From Paraburkholderia sp. HP33-1 (lineage in GTDB: Bacteria; Pseudomonadota; Gammaproteobacteria; Burkholderiales; Burkholderiaceae), in contig NZ_JAJEJR010000001.1 in assembly GCF_021390595.1 (NCBI RefSeq), positions 3,038,001 to 3,102,000 of the forward strand: DNA of 64,000 bases, read 5' to 3'. Under the pieces are notes generated by a model. That model was given only the letters and a program-made list of their open reading frames with translations, made no database searches and was not told the origin of the DNA. The number at the start of each line of letters is the position of its first letter. Positions within the stretch are counted from its first letter, which is position 1. A program made the position numbers and the translations under genes. Positions 1 to 10,027 of the stretch are shown here, piece by piece.

Positions 1-23
1 CTGATGCAGCAAGGAGACATTCG

Positions 24-1328
24 ATGAGCACCGCCCTTCCGCTCGATCCGATCGAGACCGCCAGCCGCGACGAGCTCGCCGCCCTCCAACTTGAGCGGCT
101 CAAATGGTCGCTCAACCATGCGTACGAAAATTCGCCGGTGTATCGGCGCAAGTTCGACGAAGCCGGCGTTCATCCGGGCGATGTCAAGTCGCTCGCGGAC
201 CTCGCACGCTTTCCGTTCACGACGAAAAAGGATCTGCGCGACAACTATCCGTTCGGGATGTTCGCCGTGCCGCAGGAGCAGATTTCGCGAATCCATGCGT
301 CGTCCGGGACGACCGGCAAGCCGACCGTCGTCGGTTATACGGCGCGCGACATCGACACGTGGGCGAACCTCGTCGCCCGTTCGATACGCGCCGCCGGCGC
401 GAAGCGCGGCGACAAGGTGCACGTGAGCTACGGCTACGGCCTCTTCACGGGCGGCCTCGGCGCGCACTACGGTGCCGAGCGCGCGGGGCTCACCGTGATC
501 CCGTTCGGCGGCGGTCAGACAGAAAAGCAGGTGCAGCTGATCCAGGATTTCCGGCCGGACATCATCATGGTGACGCCGAGCTACATGCTGTCGATCGCCG
601 ACGAACTCGAACGCCAGGGTATCGACCCGGCCAGCTGCTCATTGCGCATCGGCATCTTCGGTGCTGAGCCGTGGACTAACGATATGCGCGAGGCGATCGA
701 AAAACGCATGGGCATCGACGCGGTCGACATCTACGGTCTCTCCGAAGTGATGGGCCCAGGCGTCGCCTCGGAGTGCGTCGAAACCAAAGACGGCCCGACG
801 ATCTGGGAAGACCATTTCTATCCCGAGATCATCGACCCCGAAACGGGCGAGGTGCTGCCCGATGGCGAACTCGGCGAACTCGTGTTCACGTCGCTGACGA
901 AAGAAGCGCTGCCGATCATCCGCTACCGCACGCGCGATCTCACGCGCCTGCTGCCGGGCAGCGCCCGCACGATGCGGCGCATGGAAAAGATCACCGGCCG
1001 CTCGGACGACATGATGATCGTGCGCGGCGTCAACGTGTTCCCGACGCAGATCGAAGAACTGCTGCTCAAGCAGCACGCGCTCGCACCGCACTATCAGATC
1101 GTGCTGACGAAGGAAGGGCCGCTCGACGTGTTGACGCTGAACGTCGAACCGTGCCCCGAAAGCGCGCCCGACACGTCCGCGCTCATCGCCGCGAAAAACG
1201 CGCTGGCTTACGACATCAAGGCCCTGATCGGCGTGAGCGCGGTGGTGAACGTGCTGGCGGTGAATGGAATCGAGCGCTCCGTGGGCAAGGCGCGGCGCGT
1301 GGTGGACAAGCGCAGGTCGGGGCTCTGA
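24..1328 (+). CDS. paaK: Phenylacetate-CoA ligase
   Basis: Activates phenylacetate to phenylacetyl-CoA with ATP and CoA, the entry step of aerobic phenylacetate catabolism; cytoplasmic. The 434-residue length fits the family. The ATP-binding P-loop SSGTTGKP is at residues 93-100, followed by the adenylate-forming motif DIYGLSEVMGPG near 240 and a C-terminal ligase domain with GRSDDMMIVRGVNVFP near 325-340. The start is supported by AAGGAG 8-9 nt upstream. The rest of a paa cluster, if present, lies left of the window. The gene is convergent with mltA. Family assignment is firm; substrate is inferred from family. Confidence 0.95.
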   Translation: MSTALPLDPIETASRDELAALQLERLKWSLNHAYENSPVYRRKFDEAGVHPGDVKSLADLARFPFTTKKDLRDNYPFGMFAVPQEQISRIHASSGTTGKPTVVGYTARDIDTWANLVARSIRAAGAKRGDKVHVSYGYGLFTGGLGAHYGAERAGLTVIPFGGGQTEKQVQLIQDFRPDIIMVTPSYMLSIADELERQGIDPASCSLRIGIFGAEPWTNDMREAIEKRMGIDAVDIYGLSEVMGPGVASECVETKDGPTIWEDHFYPEIIDPETGEVLPDGELGELVFTSLTKEALPIIRYRTRDLTRLLPGSARTMRRMEKITGRSDDMMIVRGVNVFPTQIEELLLKQHALAPHYQIVLTKEGPLDVLTLNVEPCPESAPDTSALIAAKNALAYDIKALIGVSAVVNVLAVNGIERSVGKARRVVDKRRSGL

Positions 1329-1373
1329 TTCGAGCGACGGGCGGTGGGCGGCGGGCAACGTAACAACCCAGCC

Positions 1374-1413
1374 AAAAACGGCGTCACGCACGGATCCTGT
1401 TCCGACGTGACGC
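1374..1413 (-). terminator. Probable terminator of mltA
   Basis: On the minus strand, GCGTCAC pairs with GTGACGC (1381-1387 with 1407-1413). An inner CGGA/TCCG pair lies in the loop, and five U follow (1374-1378). It sits just past the mltA stop, between two convergent genes. Confidence 0.5.
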
Positions 1414-1425
1414 GGCCCCGCCGCC

Positions 1426-2544
1426 TCACGAATTCGGCAACAGCAGCCACATCCGGCCGCCTTGCTTCATCTTGCCGGCCAGATCGCCGGCATCGTCGCC
1501 GAGACCCCAGAAGTAGTCGGCGCGCACGCCACCCTTGATCGCGGTGCCCGTGTCCTGGGCGAACACCAGGCGGTTCATCGGCGAGTTCGTCAGCGGCCGC
1601 GTAGTCTGCAGGAACACCGGCGTGCCTAGCGGGATGGCACTTGGGTCGACCGCAATCGAGCGCTCCGGCGTCAACGGTACGCCGAGCGCGCCGATCGGAC
1701 CGTCCGCGCCGCCGCCAGGTACGCTTTCGGCCGACGGCATCTCGCGGAAAAACACGAAGCGCGGATTGGTGTCGAGCAGGCCATCCACACGCGTCGGATT
1801 CGCGCGCGCCCATGCCTTGATGCCTTGCATCGTCGCTTGCGCGGGCGTGATCTCGCCGTGATCGAGCAGCCAGCGCCCAATCGACTTGTACGGCTGATTG
1901 TTGGTACCGCCAAAGCCAACGCGCATCACGCTGCCGTCTTCCATCACGATCCGCCCCGAGCCCTGCACCTGCAGGAAGAACGCTTCGATCGGATCGTCGA
2001 CCCAGACGAGTTCGTTGCCGCTCAGCGCGCCCGAGCGCTCGAGCTGCGCGCGCGCCGGCAACGGCGCCCCCGCGCGATAGCCGCCGGGCCAACGGTATAG
2101 CGCGGTCTGATACACGCCGTGCTGCGTGCGCGAGCCCCGCAGCAGGGGCTCGTAGTAACCGGTGACCAGACCGTCGAGCGTGCCGTCGCTATTCGCGAGC
2201 TGGAACGGCGTGAAATAGGCTTCAAAGAAAGCGCGCGCGCCGGTGACGTCGAGATCGTCGATCTGCGCGGCCGCTGCGCATGCACGCGACCAGTTCGGCT
2301 GACGCGCGAGCCTCAAGCAGTTTTGCCGCAACGCGGCCGTCGCGCCGATCAGCGAGTCGTCCTGCCAGCCCGGCACCTGCTGCCACGCAACCGCGGTCAG
2401 GCGCGCCGAAGCGATCTGGCCAGGGATGACCGCCGCGCCGGTCGGCGGTGAAGGCCGGATCGCGCCGCCGCCACCGCAGGACGCAAGCAACACCGCAACC
2501 GACAGTGCACCGAGCCAGGCACCGGCCCGGCGGACAAAACGCAT
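1426..2544 (-). CDS. mltA: Membrane-bound lytic murein transglycosylase A (lipoprotein)
   Basis: Cleaves the glycan strand of peptidoglycan to give 1,6-anhydromuropeptides; predicted outer-membrane lipoprotein. From the chosen start the protein is 372 residues with a short basic N-terminus, a hydrophobic segment and the lipobox LLASC (Cys23). The MltA beta-barrel domain follows, then the C-terminal 3D domain with DTGTAIKGGVRADYFWG, which carries the catalytic Asp region of the family. The frame stays open far upstream, but only the Met at 2544 places the signal peptide and lipobox correctly. A second in-frame Met (2574) would add ten residues. Only 28 bp separate this start from the divergent small membrane-protein gene. 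Confidence 0.92.
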   Translation of the reverse strand: MRFVRRAGAWLGALSVAVLLASCGGGGAIRPSPPTGAAVIPGQIASARLTAVAWQQVPGWQDDSLIGATAALRQNCLRLARQPNWSRACAAAAQIDDLDVTGARAFFEAYFTPFQLANSDGTLDGLVTGYYEPLLRGSRTQHGVYQTALYRWPGGYRAGAPLPARAQLERSGALSGNELVWVDDPIEAFFLQVQGSGRIVMEDGSVMRVGFGGTNNQPYKSIGRWLLDHGEITPAQATMQGIKAWARANPTRVDGLLDTNPRFVFFREMPSAESVPGGGADGPIGALGVPLTPERSIAVDPSAIPLGTPVFLQTTRPLTNSPMNRLVFAQDTGTAIKGGVRADYFWGLGDDAGDLAGKMKQGGRMWLLLPNS

Positions 2545-2572
2545 ACAATGTTCGTTCTTGATGGAAACCGCC

Positions 2573-2734
2573 ATGTCTGATCTGTTCGACGAATACCCGA
2601 TGCTCATCTTCGCGCTGGAATCGCTGCTTGCGCTCTTCCTGCTCGTCTTTATCGTTGTATGGACGTCGTCCGGAAAGAAAAAAGCGGCGCGTGCCAAGTC
2701 GGTGAAAGAGTCCCAATCGCAAAAGCCGCAGTGA
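2573..2734 (+). CDS. Small single-pass membrane protein, unknown function
   Basis: A 53-residue protein with an acidic N-terminus (MSDLFDEYP), one strongly hydrophobic segment at about residues 10-30, and a Lys/Ser/Gln-rich tail (GKKKAARAKSVKES) that should face the cytoplasm. The start is chosen because GGAAA lies 7 nt upstream; another ATG at 2561 lacks a ribosome-binding site. The composition is protein-like and GC3 resembles neighbouring genes. It is divergent from mltA with 28 bp between start codons, so its promoter must lie inside mltA or in that short gap. No family is recognised. Confidence 0.7.
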   Translation: MSDLFDEYPMLIFALESLLALFLLVFIVVWTSSGKKKAARAKSVKESQSQKPQ

Positions 2735-2828
2735 CCGTAACCGGCGAACTGCTCACCGCACTGCTCATCCGCTCGCTGCGCCACACGCCCATACAAAGTC
2801 AATAAAGACCGAACAGCGCAGCGCCGGT

Positions 2829-3203
2829 TCAATGCAACGTCCGCGGCATGCGCAACACGAACTCCGGCACCGCCGCCTCGAAGCGCTCGCCATCCTCCGC
2901 CACGCAGAAGTAATCGCCGCGCATCGTGCCGACCGGCGTCGCAATCATTGCCCAACTCGTGTATTCGAAATGCTCGCCCGGTTTGAGCAGCGGCTGATGA
3001 CCGACCACGCCCAGGCCTTTGACTTCCTGCACGGTGTTGTCACTGTCGGTGATGATCCAGTGACGCGCGATCAACTGCGCAGGCACCTGGCCAGTGTTAC
3101 GGATCGTCAACGTATAGGCAAAGGCGTACTGGCGACGCTCCGGGTCCGATTCTTCAGGCAGGTATTGCACCTGCGCCGAGACGCTGAATTCGTACTGGCT
3201 CAT
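2829..3203 (-). CDS. apaG: ApaG family protein
   Basis: A 124-residue Co2+/Mg2+ efflux-associated protein; the ApaG fold is a fibronectin-III-like beta sandwich. The family is recognised from YAFAYTLTIRNTG near residues 26-38, RHWIITDSDN near 46-55, and the glycine-rich segment GLGVVGHQPLLKPGEHFEYTS that contains the family pyrophosphate-binding-like GxGxVG. The start is placed at MSQYEF, the usual N-terminus; the open frame upstream has no family similarity. It is divergent from rpe. The biochemical role is poorly defined even in model organisms. Confidence 0.92.
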   Translation of the reverse strand: MSQYEFSVSAQVQYLPEESDPERRQYAFAYTLTIRNTGQVPAQLIARHWIITDSDNTVQEVKGLGVVGHQPLLKPGEHFEYTSWAMIATPVGTMRGDYFCVAEDGERFEAAVPEFVLRMPRTLH

Positions 3204-3544
3204 CGTGATTCCGGTCTGATCAAACGGGTGTGAAAAATCGTGGAAGGCCCAAACGCCAATGGTCTGCGGGTGCAGCGGCGATGCGGCGCTCATCGAATGG
3301 CATTCTGCTTGATGCGCGGCATGGCCGCAACCAGACACGTCTTTCGGCCAGGAGCGTCCAGGATGTTGGGACATGGCTGCTTTGCCGCGCCGCTTCACTA
3401 CGCCGTATTTTGCGCCGGCTCTTTGCGCCTGCTTTTTGCACCGGTTCATCGCGCGATTTCGCCACGCCAGCCGCCGCCCGCGCCCCGGTCAGCGCGCGCA
3501 AAAACGGTAAAATGACGCTTTCCCGCTTGCAGCCAGCCCCTGTC
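3204..3544. other. apaG-rpe intergenic region
   Basis: A 341-bp divergent spacer. Near its right end TAAAAT (3508-3513) is a possible -10 for rpe, with no convincing -35 in the expected position. No conserved small ORF or terminator hairpin was recognised. Both flanking frames read through parts of it, but those extensions have no family similarity. Confidence 0.4.
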
Positions 3545-4228
3545 ATGACGCAATTTCGCATCGCCCCCAGCATTCTCTCCGCCGATTTCGCCCGTCTGGG
3601 CGAAGAGGTCCGCAACGTCGTCGCCGCCGGCGCCGACTGGATCCACTTCGACGTGATGGACAACCACTACGTGCCGAACCTGACCATCGGCCCGCTCGTC
3701 TGCGAAGCGATCCGCCCGCACGTGAACGTGCCGATCGACGTGCACCTGATGGTGCGTCCCGTCGACCGCATCGTGCCGGACTTTGCGAAAGCCGGCGCGA
3801 ATGTGATCAGCTTTCACCCGGAAGCCTCGGATCACATCGACCGCACGCTGTCGCTGATCCGCGACCACGGCTGCAAGGCCGGCCTCGTGTTCAATCCGGC
3901 GACGTCGCTGAGCTATCTCGATCACGTGATGGACAAGGTCGACCTCGTGCTGATCATGTCGGTGAACCCGGGCTTCGGCGGCCAGTCGTTCATCCCCGAG
4001 GCGCTCAACAAGCTGCGCGAAGCGCGTAAGCGCATCGACGCCTACAACGAGCGCACCGGCCGCGACATCCATCTCGAAGTAGACGGCGGCGTGAAGGTCG
4101 ACAACATCGCGGAAATCGCGGCGGCCGGCGCGGACACGTTCGTGGCCGGCTCGGCAATCTTCGGCCAACCCGATCACAAGGTCGTGATCGACAAGATGCG
4201 CACCGCCCTCGCCTCCGTCCAGCGCTAA
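3545..4228 (+). CDS. rpe: Ribulose-phosphate 3-epimerase
   Basis: Interconverts D-ribulose 5-phosphate and D-xylulose 5-phosphate (pentose phosphate pathway; Calvin cycle where present). The 227-residue TIM barrel has the N-terminal [36 protein letters not shown], the DVHLMV metal-site segment, [11 protein letters not shown], and the C-terminal phosphate-binding VDGGVK and VAGSAIFG. The start [12 protein letters not shown] is the standard one; the frame continues upstream without similarity. gph follows after 12 nt and is probably co-transcribed. Confidence 0.97.
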   Translation: MTQFRIAPSILSADFARLGEEVRNVVAAGADWIHFDVMDNHYVPNLTIGPLVCEAIRPHVNVPIDVHLMVRPVDRIVPDFAKAGANVISFHPEASDHIDRTLSLIRDHGCKAGLVFNPATSLSYLDHVMDKVDLVLIMSVNPGFGGQSFIPEALNKLREARKRIDAYNERTGRDIHLEVDGGVKVDNIAEIAAAGADTFVAGSAIFGQPDHKVVIDKMRTALASVQR

Positions 4229-4240
4229 AACCCGCGCCTC

Positions 4241-4957
4241 ATGACCGCTCCATATCCGCCCCCGACCTTCACCGGCCCGCGCCTCGAAGCCGCGATCATC
4301 GACCTGGACGGCACGATGATCGACACCGCCGATGACTTCACCGCCGGCCTGAACGGCATGCTCGCTCAGCTCGACGCGGAAGAAACCACGCGCGAGGAAG
4401 TGGTCGGCTATGTCGGCAAGGGTTCGGAGCATCTGATCCGCAGCGTGCTCGCACCGCGCTTCGAAGCCGAGCATGCGCAAGAGCGCTTCGATGAAGCGCT
4501 CGCGATCTATCAGGCCGAGTACGCGAAGATCAACGGTCTGCACACGCGGCTTTATCCGGACGTCGAAGCCGGTCTGCGCGCGCTGCGCGACGCGGGCCTG
4601 AAGCTCGCCTGCGTGACCAACAAGCCGCACCGCTTCGCGCTCGAGCTGCTGCAGCAGTACCGGCTTGCGCCGTATTTCAGCGTCGTGCTCGGCGGCGACA
4701 GTCTCGCGAAGAAGAAGCCGGACCCGCTGCCGATGCTGACCGCCGCCGCGCAACTCGGCGTCGAGCCGAGCGCCACGGTCGCGATAGGCGACTCGGAAAA
4801 CGACGCGCTGGCGGGCCGCGCGGCCGGCATGGCGACCCTGACGGTACCCTACGGCTACAACCACGGCCAAGCTATACAAACGATAAAATCCGATGGTATA
4901 GTTGCCTCGCTGCTCGACGCCGCCAAGGCGATCGCAGCGCACCAATCCACGACTTGA
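4241..4957 (+). CDS. gph: Phosphoglycolate phosphatase (HAD superfamily)
   Basis: Dephosphorylates 2-phosphoglycolate, formed during DNA 3'-end repair or by RuBisCO oxygenation. The 238-residue HAD enzyme has motif I DLDGTMIDT (about residues 21-29; two catalytic Asp), motif II VTNKP near 126, a Lys region KKKPDPLPM, and motif IV IGDSENDALAGRAAGM. It lies between rpe and the trp genes, an arrangement common in proteobacteria. The last 30 codons hold an AT-rich patch (about 4870-4902) that may include the trp promoter. Confidence 0.93.
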   Translation: MTAPYPPPTFTGPRLEAAIIDLDGTMIDTADDFTAGLNGMLAQLDAEETTREEVVGYVGKGSEHLIRSVLAPRFEAEHAQERFDEALAIYQAEYAKINGLHTRLYPDVEAGLRALRDAGLKLACVTNKPHRFALELLQQYRLAPYFSVVLGGDSLAKKKPDPLPMLTAAAQLGVEPSATVAIGDSENDALAGRAAGMATLTVPYGYNHGQAIQTIKSDGIVASLLDAAKAIAAHQSTT

Positions 4958-4973
4958 ACAGTCCTTCATCCTC

Positions 4974-5048
4974 ATGTTTCTGAATAAAAAACGGAGTCTG
5001 ATTAGCATCGACCGGGGAGCCTGGCCCTGGCGTCGCTGGTCGCGCTAA
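4974..5048 (+). CDS. trpL: Candidate trp operon leader peptide
   Basis: A 24-codon ORF ending at TAA (5046-5048), 17 nt after gph. It begins MFLNKK and contains three Trp codons (5022-5024, 5028-5030, 5037-5039) within its last eight residues (AWPWRRWSR). A terminator hairpin follows 15 nt after the stop, and trpE starts 286 nt after the stop. Clustered Trp codons before a terminator are the hallmark of ribosome-mediated trp attenuation. No good Shine-Dalgarno sequence is visible, which lowers certainty. The promoter is not firmly located. Confidence 0.72.
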   Translation: MFLNKKRSLISIDRGAWPWRRWSR

Positions 5049-5093
5049 CCTCGCCTGAGGTACGCTGAAGCTCGTCTTCGGCAATCGTTTTTT
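5042..5093 (+). promoter_or_regulatory. Candidate trp attenuator (antiterminator and terminator)
   Basis: The terminator stem GCTGAAG/CTTCGGC (5064-5070 with 5076-5082, 5-nt loop) is followed by TTTTTT at 5088-5093. Just upstream ACCTC/GAGGT (5048-5052 with 5057-5061) forms a second hairpin. It can extend by GCG/CGC (5042-5044 with 5063-5065), which would take the first bases of the terminator stem. These are the alternative structures expected when a ribosome stalls on the leader Trp codons. Hairpins were found by eye; competing energies were not computed. Confidence 0.62.
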
Positions 5094-5334
5094 ACTTCGC
5101 TGCGCTCACGCGCTTTTTCCATCGTTCTGTTGTTGCGCTGCTGCATCGGCTGATTGGGCCTGCGCGTACCTGCAAAGTACCGCTGCGCACCCGCACCGCT
5201 CGCACGCGCCGATGGAAGACCCGCGCCGGTCGGTATCATCATGTCGCGAACGTCGACTCACGCCCTGACCGGAGGCGCCTAGCCCCGCTTTGCCCAACGC
5301 TTGCAGCCGCCGGACCACCGTACAGGATCGGAAC

Positions 5335-6828
5335 ATGACCGAACTCGAATTCCAGTCCCTCGCCAACGAGGGTTTCAATCGCATCCCGCTGATCGCCGAA
5401 GCACTCGCCGACCTCGAAACGCCGCTGTCGCTGTACCTGAAGCTCGCGCAGAGCGAGCGCAACGGCGCGAACTCGTTCCTGCTGGAGTCGGTGGTGGGCG
5501 GCGAACGCTTCGGGCGTTATTCGTTCATCGGCCTGCCGGCGCGGACTCTCGTGCGCACGCGCAACGGCGTGTCGGAAGTGGTGCGCGACGGCAAGGTCGT
5601 CGAAACGCACGACGGCGATCCGCTCGCGTTCATCCAGCAGTTCCAGGCGCGCTTCAAGGTCGCGCAACGCCCGGGACTGCCGCGCTTCACGGGCGGTCTC
5701 GCCGGCTACTTCGGCTATGACGCGGTGCGCTACATCGAGAAGAAGCTTGCGTACAGCGCGCCGAAGGACGATCTGAACCTGCCCGACATCCAGCTGCTGC
5801 TGACCGAGGAAGTCGCCGTCATCGACAACCTGGCGGGCAAGCTCTATCTGGTGGTCTACGCGGACCCGACCCAGGCCGAGGCCTACACGAAAGCGAAGCA
5901 ACGTCTGCGCGAACTGCGCCAGCGGCTGCACGCCACCGTCGAGCCGCCCGTCGTGTCGGCCAGCGTACGCACCGAGATCTACCGCGAATTCGCGAAAGAC
6001 GATTACCTGACCGCCGTGCGCAAGGCGAAGGAATACATCGCCGCCGGCGAGCTGATGCAGGTGCAGGTCGGCCAGCGCCTGACCAAGCCGTATCGCGACA
6101 ATCCGCTGTCGCTGTATCGCGCGCTGCGCTCGCTGAATCCGTCGCCGTACATGTACTACTACAACTTCGGCGACTTCCACGTGGTCGGCGCGTCGCCGGA
6201 AATTCTGGTGCGTCAGGAAAAACGCGGCGAGGACCGCCTCGTCACGATCCGCCCGCTCGCCGGCACGCGACCGCGCGGCAACACGCCCGAGCGCGACGCC
6301 GCGCTCGCGACCGAGCTGCTGAACGACCCGAAGGAAATCGCCGAGCACGTGATGCTGATCGACCTCGCGCGCAACGACGTCGGCCGCATCGCGCAGATCG
6401 GCTCGGTCGTCGTGACCGACAAGATGGTGATCGAGAAGTACTCGCACGTGCAGCACATCGTCAGCTCGGTCGAAGGCAAGCTGAAGCCCGACATGACCAA
6501 TTTCGACGTGCTGCGCGCCACCTTTCCGGCCGGCACGCTGTCAGGTGCGCCGAAGGTCCGCGCGATGGAGCTGATCGACGAGCTCGAGCCCGTCAAGCGC
6601 GGGCTGTACGGCGGGGCGGTCGGCTATCTGTCGTTCACCGGCGAGATGGATCTGGCCATCACGATCCGCACCGGCGTGATCGCGAACGGCAATCTGTATG
6701 TGCAGGCGGCCGCGGGCGTGGTCGCCGATTCGGTGCCGGAATCCGAATGGCAGGAGACCGAGAACAAGGCGCGCGCGGTGTTGCGCGCGGCCGAGCAGGT
6801 CCAGGACGGCCTCGATAGCGACTTCTGA
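5335..6828 (+). CDS. trpE: Anthranilate synthase component I
   Basis: Converts chorismate to anthranilate with ammonia delivered by TrpG; first committed step of tryptophan synthesis. At 497 residues it has the expected length. An N-terminal regulatory domain contains the family segment [18 protein letters not shown]. The C-terminal chorismate-binding domain has [34 protein letters not shown], and the metal and substrate motifs VEGKL and [22 protein letters not shown]. The start [14 protein letters not shown] is typical of the betaproteobacterial protein. It is preceded by the candidate attenuator and followed by trpG after 13 nt. Confidence 0.97.
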   Translation: MTELEFQSLANEGFNRIPLIAEALADLETPLSLYLKLAQSERNGANSFLLESVVGGERFGRYSFIGLPARTLVRTRNGVSEVVRDGKVVETHDGDPLAFIQQFQARFKVAQRPGLPRFTGGLAGYFGYDAVRYIEKKLAYSAPKDDLNLPDIQLLLTEEVAVIDNLAGKLYLVVYADPTQAEAYTKAKQRLRELRQRLHATVEPPVVSASVRTEIYREFAKDDYLTAVRKAKEYIAAGELMQVQVGQRLTKPYRDNPLSLYRALRSLNPSPYMYYYNFGDFHVVGASPEILVRQEKRGEDRLVTIRPLAGTRPRGNTPERDAALATELLNDPKEIAEHVMLIDLARNDVGRIAQIGSVVVTDKMVIEKYSHVQHIVSSVEGKLKPDMTNFDVLRATFPAGTLSGAPKVRAMELIDELEPVKRGLYGGAVGYLSFTGEMDLAITIRTGVIANGNLYVQAAAGVVADSVPESEWQETENKARAVLRAAEQVQDGLDSDF

Positions 6829-6841
6829 CCGGAGACACACC

Positions 6842-7459
<618 letters not shown>

Positions 7460-7478
7460 CCCGATGAGAGACGAAATC

Positions 7479-8510
7479 ATGTCCATTACGCCCCAGGAAG
7501 CCTTGCAGCGGACCATCGAGCACCGCGAGATTTTCCACGACGAAATGCTGCACCTGATGCGCCTCATCATGCGCGGCGAACTCTCGCCCGTGATGTCGGC
7601 GGCGATCATCACCGGGCTGCGTGTCAAAAAAGAGACCATCGGCGAAATCACCGCAGCCGCCACGGTGATGCGTGAATTTGCCCGGCACGTCGATGTGCAG
7701 GACAACTCGAACTTCGTCGATATCGTCGGCACCGGCGGCGACGGCGCGCACACGTTCAACATTTCCACCGCGACGATGTTCGTGTCGGCCGCGGCGGGCG
7801 CGAAGGTCGCGAAGCACGGCAATCGCAGCGTGTCGAGCAAGTCGGGCAGCGCGGACGTGCTCGAAGCGCTCGGCGTCAACATCGATCTGCAACCGGAGCA
7901 GGTTGCGGCATCGATCGCGGAAACGGGCATGGGCTTCATGTTTGCGCCGAATCATCATCCGGCCATGAAAAACGTTGCGCCGGTGCGCCGTGAACTCGGC
8001 GTGCGCACGATCTTCAACATCCTCGGGCCGCTGACCAATCCGGCCGGCGCGCCGAATCAGCTGATGGGTGTGTTCCACCCCGACCTCGTCGGTATTCAGG
8101 TGCGCGTGATGCAGCGTCTCGGCGCGAAACACGTGCTCGTGGTGTACGGTATGGACGGCATGGACGAAGTGTCGCTCGGCGGCGCTACGCTGGTGGGCGA
8201 GTTGCGCGACGGCGAGATCCGCGAGTACGAGATCCATCCGGAAGACTTTGGCATGCAGATGGTGTCGAATCGCACGCTCAAAGTCGCCAACGCGGGCGAG
8301 TCGAAGGTCATGCTGCTCGACGCGCTCGACAACAAGCCCGGCGTCGCGCGCGAAATCGTTACGCTGAACGCGGGCACGGCACTCTATTCGGCGAACGTCG
8401 CGGCCACGATCGCGGACGGCATCGAGCTCGCGCGCGAAGCGATCGCGAGCGGCAAGGCGCGCGCGAAGGTCGACGAACTGGTGCGCTTCACCCAGCAATT
8501 CAAGCAGTAA
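7479..8510 (+). CDS. trpD: Anthranilate phosphoribosyltransferase
   Basis: Transfers phosphoribosyl from PRPP to anthranilate. The 343-residue protein shows the PRPP-binding loop [15 protein letters not shown] near residue 82, [42 protein letters not shown], and [11 protein letters not shown]. An in-frame ATG 15 nt upstream (7464) is possible, but the GAGACGAAATC spacing and the family N-terminus [10 protein letters not shown] favour 7479. It lies in the trpEGDC block. Confidence 0.96.
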   Translation: MSITPQEALQRTIEHREIFHDEMLHLMRLIMRGELSPVMSAAIITGLRVKKETIGEITAAATVMREFARHVDVQDNSNFVDIVGTGGDGAHTFNISTATMFVSAAAGAKVAKHGNRSVSSKSGSADVLEALGVNIDLQPEQVAASIAETGMGFMFAPNHHPAMKNVAPVRRELGVRTIFNILGPLTNPAGAPNQLMGVFHPDLVGIQVRVMQRLGAKHVLVVYGMDGMDEVSLGGATLVGELRDGEIREYEIHPEDFGMQMVSNRTLKVANAGESKVMLLDALDNKPGVAREIVTLNAGTALYSANVAATIADGIELAREAIASGKARAKVDELVRFTQQFKQ

Positions 8511-8528
8511 TCACGTAACGAGACATTT

Positions 8529-9314
8529 ATGAGCGACATCCTCAACCGCATCGTCGCGGTCAAACGCGAAGAAGTCCGGGCGGCCGAACAAAGCGTGCCG
8601 CTCGAGGAACTGCGGCTCGAAGCGTCGTCGCGCGATATCCGCGACTTCGTCGGCGCGTTGCGCGCCAGGCACGCGGCGGGTCTTGCCGCGGTGATCTCCG
8701 AGGTGAAGAAGGCGAGCCCGTCGAAGGGCGTGCTGCGCGAACACTTCGTGCCGGCCGACATCGCGCGTTCGTACGAAAAGCACGGCGCCGCATGTCTGTC
8801 CGTCCTGACCGACGTGCAGTTCTTCCAGGGCAGCGTCGCGTATCTGCAGCAAGCGCGCGCCGCGTGCCAGTTGCCGGTGCTGCGCAAGGACTTCATCGTC
8901 GATCCGTACCAGATCGTCGAAGCACGCGCGATGGGCGCCGACGCGATCCTGCTGATCGCCGCCGTGCTCGAAACTTCGGAGATGCAGGACCTCGAAGCGC
9001 TCGCGCATTCGCTCGGTCTCGCGGTGCTCGTCGAAGTGCACGACAGCGACGAACTCAAGGAAGCGCTGACGCTGCAGACGCCGCTGATCGGCATCAACAA
9101 CCGCAATCTGCGCACGTTCGAAACCTCGCTCGACACGACGCTCGGCATGCTCGACGCAATTCCCGACGATCGCATCGTCGTGACCGAGTCAGGCATTCTG
9201 TCGCGCGACGACGTCGATCGCATGCGCGCGCGCAACGTGCATACGTTTCTCGTCGGCGAGGCGTTCATGCGGGCGGACGAGCCCGGCGTGGAACTTGCGC
9301 GGATGTTTTTCTGA
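8529..9314 (+). CDS. trpC: Indole-3-glycerol phosphate synthase
   Basis: Closes the indole ring from CdRP. The 261-residue TIM barrel has [13 protein letters not shown] at the start, the catalytic Lys segment [36 protein letters not shown], the Glu/Asn segment [11 protein letters not shown], and [11 protein letters not shown]. There is no fused TrpF domain, so it is monofunctional. It is the last trp gene of this block; trpF, trpB and trpA are not in the window, as is usual for Burkholderiaceae. Confidence 0.96.
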   Translation: MSDILNRIVAVKREEVRAAEQSVPLEELRLEASSRDIRDFVGALRARHAAGLAAVISEVKKASPSKGVLREHFVPADIARSYEKHGAACLSVLTDVQFFQGSVAYLQQARAACQLPVLRKDFIVDPYQIVEARAMGADAILLIAAVLETSEMQDLEALAHSLGLAVLVEVHDSDELKEALTLQTPLIGINNRNLRTFETSLDTTLGMLDAIPDDRIVVTESGILSRDDVDRMRARNVHTFLVGEAFMRADEPGVELARMFF

Positions 9315-9367
9315 TCACCGCCTCGGCGTATCGACGCAGATAAACACCCGCAACAAGGAATCGCATT

Positions 9368-9994
9368 TTGGGCATTGAACGCGAAATCAAGCTGGCGCTG
9401 CCGGCGTCGCAGGTGCAGGCAGCGACGCAATGGTTCGTCGCGCGCGCCGGCACGAGCGGACATGCGATCAAGCTCGTGAACGTTTATTTCGACACGCCAC
9501 AGTTGACGCTGGCGTCGTCGAAGAGCGCGCTGCGTCTGCGGCAGACGCCGGACGGCTGGCTGCAGACGTTCAAGACGGTCGGCACCGCGACGAACGGTTT
9601 GCATAGCCGGCACGAATGGGAAATGCCGGTCGCGGGCGCGAAGCTCGAAATCGAAGCAATGCTGCGCGCTTGCGACGAACCGGCCGCCGCAGACGCTTTG
9701 AAACTGGCCGCGCCATCGCTGATCGCGCTGTTCCGCACGAATTTCACACGCACTCTATGGCAACTCGACACCGAGGGCGCGCAGATCGAAGCGGCGATCG
9801 ATCAGGGCGACGTGCTTGCTGAAGTCGACGGCGAAGCGCGCCGCGCGCCGATCTCGGAGATCGAGCTCGAGTTGAAGTCAGGCGACGAAGCGGCGCTTCG
9901 TGGGCTCGCCGCCGAGCTCGGCGAGCGAATCTCCGGCCTTGCGCCGGATGACATCAGCAAGGCGCAGCGCGGGTATCGGTTGCGCGCGGGTTGA
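9368..9994 (+). CDS. CYTH domain protein (YgiF-like inorganic triphosphatase)
   Basis: A 208-residue CYTH-only protein. The signature ExExK is present at the start as EREIKLAL, followed by basic and acidic strands typical of the triphosphate tunnel fold (VNVYFDTPQLTL, ALRLRQTPDGWLQTFKT, HEWEMPV, RTLWQLDTEGAQIEAAIDQG, SEIELELKSG). Probably hydrolyses inorganic triphosphate. It starts at TTG with AAGGAA upstream; no ATG gives the motif-bearing N-terminus. It lacks the C-terminal CHAD domain of E. coli YgiF. It lies 53 nt after trpC and may be read from the trp transcript. Confidence 0.85.
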   Translation: MGIEREIKLALPASQVQAATQWFVARAGTSGHAIKLVNVYFDTPQLTLASSKSALRLRQTPDGWLQTFKTVGTATNGLHSRHEWEMPVAGAKLEIEAMLRACDEPAAADALKLAAPSLIALFRTNFTRTLWQLDTEGAQIEAAIDQGDVLAEVDGEARRAPISEIELELKSGDEAALRGLAAELGERISGLAPDDISKAQRGYRLRAG

Positions 9995-10027
9995 GCTAGC
10001 CAGCGTTTGCTGCGACACTTCCCCGCC

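Noticed and set aside
3446..5008. A 520-codon open frame on the minus strand opposite rpe and gph
   Set aside because: It is a shadow of two well-supported genes; its translation is His/Arg/Asp-rich with no domain, as expected from GC-rich codon bias. Similar long shadows occur opposite ettA, prfA, hemA and the M61 gene.
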